From the NCBI GenBank assembly GCA_024516035.1, contig CM044962.1, positions 2,603,027 to 2,667,026 of the forward strand: a DNA stretch of 64,000 nucleotides, given 5' to 3'. The DNA is from Bactericera cockerelli (taxonomy: Eukaryota > Arthropoda > Insecta > Hemiptera > Triozidae). Position numbers and translations under genes: made by a program. The notes beneath the pieces were generated by a model. The model saw nothing but the letters and a program-made list of their open reading frames with translations, did not search any database and was not told the origin of the DNA. Of the stretch, positions 42,701 through 54,700 are shown one piece after another. Positions within the stretch are counted from its first letter, which is position 1. Each line of letters opens with the position of its first letter.

Positions 42701-45700
42701 ACTACAACCATCACGAAGCTATGTTTGTCCTCTCTGCAGCTTATGAAGATGTTTCAGAAAGCTCTAATTATTATTAACAAATCTATGTTTGCTATGTTAG
42801 CCCATAGTTAAATGTATGTACAATTTAAATATATGAGAAAATATATGATAAAGTGTTTCTTTTTGTTATTATATCACAAATTTAATGGGTAGCGCAGACT
42901 TATAGGACTTTTTTATCTTATGTTTGCCTATGATTCCGCCACTGGTCGCTGATAACATTAAAGTAGCTACTCATGTTTCCTATGCCTCTGCTCGGGAACT
43001 GTGATTGGTTGAAACTCCGTCTAGAGGGCGTGTCTGGCTCGCTTAACGTTAATCCTGTTTCATAAAGAAGTCCCAAGGCCCCTTAGTAAATATCAGTCTG
43101 TCCCGTTAGCTCAGTGGTAAAGGCGGCACTCTGTGAATCCAGAGGTTCCAGAGGTCGTGGGTTCGAAACCCAGACGGGACATGACAAGTTATCCTCCCAT
43201 TTGGGATTTTTACCCCATAATAATATGTCTTGGGCTTACTGCTGGAATAATGGGACTTTTAATAGTCCTTATCAGGCAGTATAAATAAGGCGATATTATT
43301 ATATTATTATTGAGAAGAAGAACTCACCTTCTCTCCACTGTCGGATGGAAGATAGAAGACTAGCACCGAGAGGAATGAGATCCCCACACAGGGGATGATC
43401 AAGTTCACCTGGGGAGGAAACCACAACATTTTTAATAACAATAATAATTATATATCTACCAACGGCCTGATTCACACAAGCTTCTACATCTACTCAAAGA
43501 AAATTGCACTACCACCTTCGGAGTGTAATATTGAAGATATGATGTCCGGATACTCACCGTATAGAAGAGTGTCTTCCGCCGGAGTGTGATGTTGAAGATA
43601 TGATGTCCGGATACTCACCGTATAGAAGAGTGTCTTCCGCCGGAGTGTGATGTTGAAGATGATGTCCGGATACTCACCGTATAGAAGAGTGTCTTCCGCC
43701 GGAGTGTAATGTTGAAGATATGATGTCCGGATACTCACCGTATAGAAGAGTGTCTTCCGCCGGAGTGTGATGTTGAAGATATGATGTCCGGATACTCACC
43801 GTATAGAAGAGTGTCTTCCGCCGGAGTGTGATGTTGAAGATGATGTCCGGATACTCACCGTATAGAAGAGTGTCTTCCGCCGGAGTGTGATGTTGAAGGA
43901 TACTCACCGTATAGAAGAGTGTCTTCCGCCGGAGTGTGATGTTGAAGGATACTCACCGTATAGAAGAGTGTCTTCCGCCGGAGTGTGATGTTGAAGGATA
44001 CTCACCGTATAGAAGAGTGTCTTCCGCCGGAGTGTGATGTTGAAGGATACTCACCGTATAGAAGAGTGTCTTCCGCCGGAGTGTAATGTTGAAGATATGA
44101 TGTCCGGATACTCACCGTATAGAAGAGTGTCTTCCGCCGGAGTGTGATGTTGAAGGATACTCACCGTATAGAAGAGTGTCTTCCGCCGGAGTGTAATGTT
44201 GAAGATATGATGTCCGGATACTCACCGTATAGAAGAGTGTCTTCCGCCGGAGTGTAATGTTGAAGATATGATGTCCGGATACTCACCGTATAGAAGAGTG
44301 TCTTCCGCCGGAGTGTGATGTTGAAGATGATGTCCGGATACTCACCGTATAGAAGAGTGTCTTCCGCCGGAGTGTGATGTTGAAGATATGATGTCCGGAT
44401 ACTCACCGTATAGAAGAGTGTCTTCCGCCGGAGTGTGATGTTGAAGATGATGTCCGGATACTCACCGTATAGAAGAGTGTCTTCCGCCGGAGTGTGATGT
44501 TGAAGGATACTCACCGTATAGAAGAGTGTCTTCCGCCGGAGTGTGATGTTGAAGGATACTCACCGTATAGAAGAGTGTCTTCCGCCGGAATGTAATGTTG
44601 AAGATATGATGTCCGGATACTCACCGTATAGAAGAGTGTCTTCCGCCGGAGTGTGATGTTGAAGGATACTCACCGTATAGAAGAGTGTCTTCCGCCGGAG
44701 TGTGATGTTGAAGGATACTCACCGTATAGAAGAGTGTCTTCCGCCGGAATGTAATGTTGAAGATATGATGTCCGGATACTCACCGTATAGAAGAGTGTCT
44801 TCCGCCGGAGTGTGATGTTGAAGGATACTCACCGTATAGAAGAGTGTCTTCCGCCGGAGTGTGATGTTGAAGGATACTCACCGTATAGAAGAGTGTCTTC
44901 CGCCGGAGTGTAATGTTGAAGATATGATGTCCGGATACTCACCGTATAGAAGAGTGTCTTCCGCCGGAGTGTGATGTTGAAGATATGATGTCGGGATACT
45001 CACCGTATAGAAGAGTGTCTTCCGCCGGAGTGTAATGTTGAAGATATGATGTCCGGATACTCACCGTATAGAAGAGTGTCTTCCGCCGGAGTGTGATGTT
45101 GAAGATATGATGTCGGGATACTCACCGTATAGAAGAGTGTCTTCCGCCGGAGTGTGATGTTGAAGGGTTGGGTGGAAGAGATTGCCACAGCCAATAACCC
45201 CGCCCTTTAGGTAGGACATTATTGTTATTTTCTTTTTTTTTTTACTTATTTATTTTGTCATTTGTTTGTTTTTTTTCTTTTCTTTTCTTAATTTTATACT
45301 GTTACCTGTACTTTGTCCTCCTAATAAAGCTAAAAAAAAAAAGATATGATGTCCGGATACTCACCGTATAGAAGAGTGTCTTCCGCCGGAGTGTGATGTT
45401 GAAGATATGATGTCCGGATACTCACCGTATAGAAGAGTGTCTTCCGCCGGAGTGTAATGTTGAAGATATGATGTCCGGATACTCACCGTATAGAAGAGTG
45501 TCTTCCGCCGGAGTGTGATGTTGAAGATATGATGTCCGGATACTCACCGTATAGAAGAGTGTCTTCCGCCGGAGTGTAATGTTGAAGATATGATGTCCGG
45601 ATACTCACCGTATAGAAGAGTGTATTCCGCCGGAGTGTAATGTTGAAGATATGATGTCCGGATACTCACCGTATAGAAGAGTGTCTTCCGCCGGAGTGTG

Positions 45701-48700
45701 ATGTTGAAGATCTGATGTCCGGATACTCACCGTATAGAAGAGTGTCTTCCGGCGAAGTGTGATGTTGAAGGATACTCACCGTATAGAAGAGTGTCTTCCG
45801 CCGGAGTGTGATGTTGAAGGATACTCACCGTATAGAAGAGTGTCTTCCGCCGGAGTGTAATGTTGAAGATATGATGTCCGGATACTCACCGTATAGAAGA
45901 GTGTCTTCCGCCGGAGTGTAATGTTGAAGATATGATGTCCGGATACTCACCGTATAGAAGAGTGTCTTCCGCCGGAGTGTGATGTTGAAGATATGATGTC
46001 CGGATACTCACCGTATAGAAGAGTGTCTTCCGCCGGAGTGTAGTGTTGAAGATATGATGTCCGGATACTCACCGTATAGGAGAGTGTCTTCCGCCGGAGT
46101 GTGATGTTGAAGATATGATGTCCGGATACTCACCGTATAGAAGAGTGTCTTCCGCCGGAGTGTCATGTTGAAGATATGATGTCCGGATACTCACCGTATA
46201 GAAGAGTGTCTTCCGGCGAAGTGTGATGTTGAAGGATACTCACCGTATAGAAGAGTGTCTTCCGCCGGAGTGTGATGTTGAAGGATACTCACCGTATAGA
46301 AGAGTGTCTTCCGCCGGAGTGTAATGTTGAAGATATGATGTCCGGATACTCACCGTATAGAAGAGTGTCTTCCGCCGGAGTGTGATGTTGAAGATATGAT
46401 GTCCGGATACTCACCGTATAGAAGAGTGTCTTCCGCCGGAGTGTAGTGTTGAAGATATGATGTCCGGATACTCACCGTATAGGAGAGTGTCTTCCGCCGG
46501 AGTGTGATGTTGAAGATATGATGTCCGGATACTCACCGTATAGAAGAGTGTCTTCCGCCGGAGTGTCATGTTGAAGATATGATGTCCGGATACTCACCGT
46601 ATAGAAGAGTGTCTTCCGCCGGAGTGTGATGTTGAAGGATACTCACCGTATAATATTAATAATAATAATAATGTTTATTCTGCATTACATAACATCATGG
46701 TCTATCTCGTTCCTCTATAAGTACGGGGTGTACTTTTCAGGAACCTGTAGGCTTTTTCTTTTTAACTTTCTTTTCTATTTTCTCAAGTTGTAATTAAATA
46801 TTTTGTTGTTGATTTCATTTATTTGTTGTTCTCCTTAATGTTCTTTAAATATCATTGTTTTTTAATAAGTGTTTTTGTATTTCTTTTTTCATGAATATTT
46901 TGTGTTCTAATTCTCTAAGGTTTTCAGGTAATTTATTTAATAATGTTGGTACTTGATGTTTGAGGGTTGTTTTTCCATACTTATTATTTATGTTTGGTAC
47001 TATAAAATTATGATTTCGTATTGCATATGGTGTTTCAATTTTTTGTCTAAATTTTTCTTCGTAATAATGGTTTATAATCATAGTATATATGTGAAGATTT
47101 TCGAAGTTCAAAATTTTGTACTCAAGCATTTTTTCTCTTCTTTTCACTTTGTTTGTATAGGGGTGTAATGTTGCTTTAATTATTCTTTTATGTGCTGATT
47201 TTATAGGTCTCAGATTTTCTTCTGATGTGTATGCAAAACATTCAATTCCATACCGTAGTATAGATTCACATAATGTTTTGTAAATTATATTTTTGATTCT
47301 AATGGGTATTATTTTTTCAAAGTGGTGAATTTGATATGATATTGAGTTAAGTTTATTTTTGATGTGATTACATTGTGTTCTCCAATTCATTTTTTTGTCA
47401 AAGTGTACCCCTAAATATTTCATTGAATTCTCTTCTTTAATTATAGTGCAATTACAATTGTTATTGATTTGTTTCTTGTTGATGCATTCGCCATTATGTA
47501 TTTGAATTTTTTTGTTTATATTAATTGATCGATATCTTGTCATCATGGGATTTTCAAATATCATCATGATTGTTTTTTCTTTGTTCAGGAATATATCTTT
47601 TATATTTAGCCATTTAACTATTAAATTTAAATCATTTTGGATTTTTGTATATGCTTCATTTAAATCTTCACTTATATAATATAGTAGAGTGTCATCTGCG
47701 TATTGTAGAATATTTGATTGTATACCTATGTTATGTATATCATTAACATAAATATTGAACAATAGCGGTGATATTACGGCTCCTTGTATAAGTCCTACAT
47801 CTATGTCTATTTCATTACTCTTGGTTTTTCCGATCTTAACTATATGTTTTCGTTCTTTAAAAAAGTTGTCAAATAGTATTTTTGTGTTTTGATGTATTCC
47901 AATTTTATTTAAAGCTTCCTTCATTTTTTTATGGTCAATGGTATCATAAGCTCTCTTCAGGTCTAATGAAAGGGTTACACAATATTGATTTTTGTTAAGG
48001 GCTTCATTAATATCTTCTGTAAAAATATTCAGTAATGTTGATGTACTTTTATTTTGTCTAAATCCATGTTGTCTATCATTTAAAATTTTCTTTTTTTCTA
48101 TAAATTCTTTTAATTGATTGTTAAAATGTTTTTCAAATATTTTTTCTATTGATGATAAAACTGCTATTGGTCTGTAGTTAGACATATCATCTTTTTTCCC
48201 TTTTTTATATAGTGGTATTATGTTGGCTATTTTCATTTCTGTGGGTACTTTTCTTTGTGTTATTATTTTATTTATGATTGTCATGATTGTATCTTCTAAA
48301 TATATAAAATTTGTTTTGATATCTATTGGTCGAATTTTATCATTTCCTGGTCCTTTTTTAATATTAATATCTTTTACTATTTGAAATAATTGAAATTTAT
48401 TGATTTTTTCTAGATTGAATTCTTCATTGTTGTGGTAGAAATTATGTGTTGAATTTGTAAATGAAATTGTTGATTCTATGTTTTCTTTATTTTTTTTAAT
48501 ATTTATTATATCATTTTTAAAATTTCTGTTGAATTCATTCGCAATTTCTTGTATATTTTTTTTGGTTTTTTTAAAATTTATCTTTATCATTGATGTTATA
48601 TCTTTTCTTTGTTTATTTCTCAACTTATCTAAAGTTTTCCATGTATTCTTCATATCTCCTTTAAATGAATTGAAAATGTTTGTATTTTCTTTCTTTTTGG

Positions 48701-51700
48701 CTTGCGTTATTTTGTTTGTTAAAGTGTTTTTTATTTTCTTAAATTCTTTTAACAATTCATCATTCCTTGGATTTCTTTTAACCTCCTTCCACTTTTCATT
48801 TTTCAATTTTATAATGTCTCGAATTTCCTTATTAATCCAAGTGTTTCCAACGTATTTTTTCTTTATTTTAATATTTTTTTGTGATTTTTCATATATTTGT
48901 TTGAACACGTTGGTGAATTCATTATATAATTCTTCTATGTCTTCATAATCTTCAATCATTTTTGTCCAATTATATTCACTAATGAATTTTTTTATTTTTT
49001 CTTCATCTATAATTCTAATTTCTACAATTTTATTTTTATCATTTGTATTATTTTCTTCTAGTTTTGTAATAACAAAATAATGGTCTGCTATTTTTTCTTC
49101 TATAATGGCAGATGTAAAATTATGTTTTGTTTTGATATTAATGTGGTCAATACATGACATAGTTATTTTATTATTGTATATTTCCTCTCTTGTAGTTTTT
49201 TGTATAGAATTCAATATTCCATTGTTATTTAAAATTTCTATGTATGATTGCGTGTTATTATTGTTTTCTAATGTGTTAATATTTATGTCTCCAATTATGA
49301 TTATATCTTTGTTCTTTAATTCATTTTGTTTGATCCATGATTTAAGTTCTCTTAAGAATTCTTTAACATTATTTTTGGGTGGTCTGTATATAGCATTTAT
49401 TACTAAGTTTTTTCCATCTATTTCAATTTCAAGGTTTTCTGATTGTTTGAACTGAACTGTACATTTCTCTGTTATTCCTAAATTTTCTTTTGTATAAATA
49501 AGTATACCACCTCCTTTATTATTTTCTCTGCATTTGTAAATCATATTAAAATTATTTAATGAATATAATTTCATTTCATCATTTTTGCAATTTATTTCAG
49601 TGATAACCAATATATCAATATCTTCAATTATATTTTCTGTATAAACTTTTAATAGATCAAAACTTTTTCTTGATAAGCTTCTAATGTTGATGTGTATTAT
49701 TATTAAATCCTTTTTCTTGGTATTATATCTTATTTCATTATTTTTCCATTCATTAATACTTTTATAAATACTTGTTTTAAAGTCTATTTGTATATCTTCA
49801 ATGTTACTAAAATTCATCAAGATATGTTAAAAAATTAATTAAAATATTGTTATTATTATTTTTTTAATGGAACTATACGATCTTGTTTAGATCTTCCAAG
49901 CATTGCAATTGGATGGCAGTGCTATTTTCAGTTTTCCTTATGAATATTTTGCATCCTTTGGTCCATAGGAATGCATATTCTTTATCTGTTTTCAATTTTC
50001 TCGCTTCAAAAAGAATTTGTTTCTTCTTTTGAGTCAGATGTTCGTTGATAAAGACCGGTTTCATTGTGCAATTTAAGGCCAAATCATTTGTATTTATTCT
50101 GTTTTCTTTTAATTTTCCTTTCATTACAATCGAGTCCCTCATTTTTCGAGTTAAAAATTGTACGACAATGGGTTCTGGATTTTTTGTTGATCTTGTTGGG
50201 ATTCTATGTATAGCGTCAATGTCTTCATTTTTGATATTGATATTTAGTTTGTTTCCAATTGTTTTCATAATTTCTTCCAGGTTTTCATCATTCATTTTTG
50301 GAATCCCGTCAATTTGTATATTTTTATTCCTCATATATTGTTGTATATCATCATCTGTTTGTTCCATTTCCTTTATTTTTTTCTTCAACTCAGTATTTTC
50401 CTGTTCCAAAATGTCTTGTTTTTTAGTTATAATATTCATAGAAGTTTGAATTTGATCAATCTTTTCCATAATGTCATCTAATTTTCCACAGTTGAAACTA
50501 AGACTCTTTTCAAACTCTCTAAGCTCTGCTTTTATATCTTTCTTGAATTCCTTCAACATATCCTTCATCTCTTCTTTAAAGCTTATAATCACGTCTTCTT
50601 CATCTTCCTCTTCTTCGTCTTCTGATGACATTACAGACTTTTGAATTTTAGTTCTTTGTGTCTTTTTCTCTGTCCCATCTTGAGTATTTGTCTTGGATCT
50701 TGATCCTCTTGTCATAATGCAAAATAATTTGGACAATAATGTACAATATACAAGAAAAGCAACAAAAGAAGAGATAGTAGAGCTAATATTGATTATTTTT
50801 GAGTTCAAAATTCGAAAATATTTAGGAAATTGAATTTATTCGGAGAGCGAAATTTTAGATGGTGTTGATACCAGTATTAGATGGCTAATAGAAGAGTGTC
50901 TTCCGCCGGAGTGTGATGTTGAAGGATACTCACCGTATAGAAGAGTGTCTTCCGGCGAAGTGTGATGTTGAAGGATACTCACCGTATAGAAGAGTGTCTT
51001 CCGCCGGAGTGTGATGTTGAAGGATACTCACCGTATAGAAGAGTGTCTTCCGCCGGAGTGTGATGTTGAAGGATACTCACCGTATAGAAGAGTGTCTTCC
51101 GCCGGAGTGTAATGTTGAAGATATGATGTCCGGATACTCACCGTATAGAAGAGTGTCTTCCGCCGGAGTGTGATGTTGAAGGATACTCACCGTATAGAAG
51201 AGTGTCTTCCGCCGGAGTGTAATGTTGAAGATATGATGTCCGGATACTCACCGTATAGAAGAGTGTCTTCCGCCGGAGTGTGATGTTGAAGATGATGTCC
51301 GGATAGGGCTCCTCACAGCAGCTGTAGAACTTCTCGTTCCTGGCCGCCGGAACCTTCATGATGTCCCACTCCACGGAGAGGTAGTAATCCTGCAGGTCTA
51401 TGCCAATGTCGATCTTATCGGAGTCCGGGCCTTGCAGGATGTGCTTCAAGTCCACCTGCGGAGGTAAAAAATGGATACTCAAATAAATAAAGAGGTGCTT
51501 TGTTAAACTGTTGGTATAATGGGACTACCTGTCTTGCGCTGAAAGTCTAAATAAAGCACTACTTATTTTTTTACATTTTCGAAACAACGAGTTTCGGCTG
51601 GGTTTTGTCCCCGCGACCTCTTGATTTTTTTTTTTTTTAGGCAGGTAAAAATCTTTTAAAGACATCCTGGTCATCCTGACTTGGGGTGTTGGATTTCCAC

Positions 51701-54700
51701 CCACTAAAAACCCACCTTCTCAAAGAGCTAACCGCACCTGGAACCGAATAATATCATTACTTCAAGTGACCTCTGGATTACGAGACACGAATTGGTGTTT
51801 TTTGTAATACAATTTCCGATGAACTACGGCGTTTGGCCGGGTTTCAAAACAGCGACCTCTAGATGACCAGACACTCGTCTTGATCACTAGAGCTGCCGGG
51901 ACAGATATTAAAATTGAAATAAAAATACCTTCTTCAAACTGCCCGCCTCAGCGTTCAGGTCATCCTCGACTCAGAATTGAAAATTAAATTAATTTTAATC
52001 CAAATCATACAAAAGAAAAAGAAAAGTTATCATATTTGTGTGAATCACTTTCGTGGTGTCACAACTACACAAACTCGCTTTACTAATCTGAAACCGGGTC
52101 TTGAATCTACTAAATCTAAGCTGAACCCGGGGGACTTGAAAAGCTCGAAACAGCTGTCCAGGTATGTTCTGATATTCATGTACATCTAGTACAACTTCTC
52201 ACTTTTCTGTTTATACTGATACTGAAACAGCGAACTCCAGGTTACAAACCCGCGGGCTTATCGATCAAGCTACTGAGGTCGGTTAAACTATTACCTGCTA
52301 TTCAGATTCATATTACCTGCTATTACCAGCTATTCAGAACTATTACCTGCTGATGAGAGCAAATAAGCTCGAAACAGCTGTCCAGGTATGTTCTGATATT
52401 CATGTACATCTAGTACAACTTCTCATTTTTCTGTTTATACTGATACTGAAACCGAAAACCACCTACCGTGTAGCCATCGTAAGTCCAGGACCCAAACTTC
52501 ATGACGCAGGTCTGCACATCAAACGGGAAGTACTCGACATCTATCTCGCAGAAGGACTTGTAGATAGCGGGCGGGTTCCACGTGACCTTGCCGTCATAGT
52601 GGAGGATGGCTTTCGTCATGATCGTTACCTCGTAGTTGCCGTCGGCACTGGAATAGAAAGCCGACTCTTTTATTATATAAATAAATATGAAGACTTTTGA
52701 GGACATTAATGGACAGACTTCTTATTAATTTCTTTATATTTTGTGCTTTTTTTGTGACTTTTTTGTGATTTTTTTTTTTGTTGATGTTCATTATACCCAT
52801 CCACTTCTAGTCATTTTCTAATCAAAAATATTGTTTCTATGTCCCCCCTGACTTTTATTTACATGTTTACATTGTTTACCACTTGTTAACATACATGTAT
52901 GTATTAAAACAATAAAATGATGATGATGATGATGGGGTTCGTTGGAAGAGAAAGCCACAGGCTACAACCTCGCCCCTTGTTTCACTACATATTCTATTGT
53001 TCTTTTTTTCAAGTCCTATATTGCAGAATGTATCATGTAGTTTACCAATAAAGTATTAAATAATAATAATAAATGTGTTTCTTTGTGTTATTATATCACA
53101 ATTTTAGTGGGGAGAGCAGAATTATAGTACCTTCCCATATCTTTACTATTTCAATATCTTATTTTTGCCTATAATTTTGCCACTGGTCGCTGCTAAAATT
53201 AAAGCAGCTAATCATTTTTCCTCACGAGGTATGAGTGGACCCCGAACATCCAAGTACCCCGAACATGCAGAGCAGAAAAATTCCTGCTCCGCTGGGATTC
53301 GAACCCAGGTCACATGCGTGCGCTAACTCACTCTGCCATGGAGGCTGGTTGACTTACTTGTTGTTGTTGTTGTAGCCAGCTTGGCTACAGCTGGAGGGGT
53401 AAGTGATGGTCTCCAGCCAACTTTAATTCAAAGTTAGCTCGTCGTGAACCACATATTTCTATGTGCGATCAACCATCATGAGGGCTTGAACTTTTCTTTA
53501 TAAGCCATTAAACCCTTGGGAAACTGCAAGCTAGCCTGGCTTGTAAGGGTTAGCTAGTCTGTTCTCTGTTTATAGTCCTCTAGCGGGACACTGGTCTTCT
53601 CCCTGTTTGACGTCCCCCAGCCAGCCTACTGACTTACTTGTTGTAGAGGACGATGTCGGGTAGCCAGATGTGTTCGGACGGGACATGCAGAGTGTCCACT
53701 CCTCCATATTCCTCCGGACTCCACTTGAGCTTGTAGTCCTCCCATTCCTTCACGAGAAACAAGAACCAACATTTTAAACGTGTTAGAAAGAAGACGACTG
53801 TATTACCACAACTAATTTTCATACATGTCCTCAGTAATGACACCATTATATGTCCACTGGACATTGTCCAGGGTTAATGAGAAAATACTCATTAAAGTGC
53901 CTAATTTACAACTGTCACTGAGAGAACGACCACTAACTCAGTATTTCCATATACCAAGAAACTATTCTCCTGTGTACCTGGAATCACCACTCATCTCCTC
54001 TCTAATAATATTTAACCTGTGAGTACACGCGCTAAAAATCCGAACGTCAATACACGCGCGATGAAAAAAATTCTCACACCTGGTTTTGCATTGTATTTCG
54101 TTCTGCTTGAAGAGTTATATAATATTTTTAAGATACATTAAGTTGACTTATGTATTTAAAAGATATTTAAAGTAATTTTAGCAATTTTTTTTCCAAATGG
54201 TTGCAGTTCGAACCCCTGATTTGAATTTTTTTTTTATTTTCCAAAATTTGTTCATCGTAAGCCATAGTGACATAAGTTTGTAGGGCAATTCACAGTATAT
54301 CTTATAATCAAGAATATTATGTAATTATATTTGTTTAGGTACTTCTAAAAGCTAAAAACAGAAACGATAAAAAAATAAATGTACTTAGATTATACCAGGA
54401 GGTAAGTAGGTAGGTAGGTACCCATTATAGTAGGTGGAGAAAGATTACAAAGAATACTAATTATTTCAGTATCTAGCAAAAAAAGTGTAGGAAGGTACCT
54501 AACTACCTAATATTATTACAAAGAAATTTAATTAATGTTAGTTAAAAGTTTATATTTTGTTAGTTAAAAATCATTATAATAATTATTATAACAATAGTGA
54601 ACAATCACGAATTTGGTAGATAAACACACTAATTTTCTTTAAAAAAATATATTTCTTTATATAAAACAATTGTTATTATTATATTAATTAATTATTAGAA

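Larger units (their letters stand above)
46652..50887 (-). mobile_element. full-length two-ORF non-LTR retrotransposon
   Basis: ORF1 (49873-50715) and ORF2 (46845-49820) are both open and on the receptor strand. The 3' end on the minus strand is GCAGAATAAACATTATTATT with a TTA/TAA tail. Both flanks are exon 5 array units. Any target duplication is very short (ATA at most). The base composition is much more AT-rich than that of the array. Confidence 0.9.

Noticed and set aside
43490..46640. Minus-strand ORFs with repeated [17 protein letters not shown]
   Set aside because: These are translations of the exon 5-derived array and not separate genes. Only 51252-51455 has a proper acceptor and fits the receptor.
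48478..50449. Phe/Ile-rich plus-strand ORFs resembling membrane proteins
   Set aside because: They are antisense shadows of the Lys/Asn/Ile-rich ORF1 and ORF2 of the non-LTR element.
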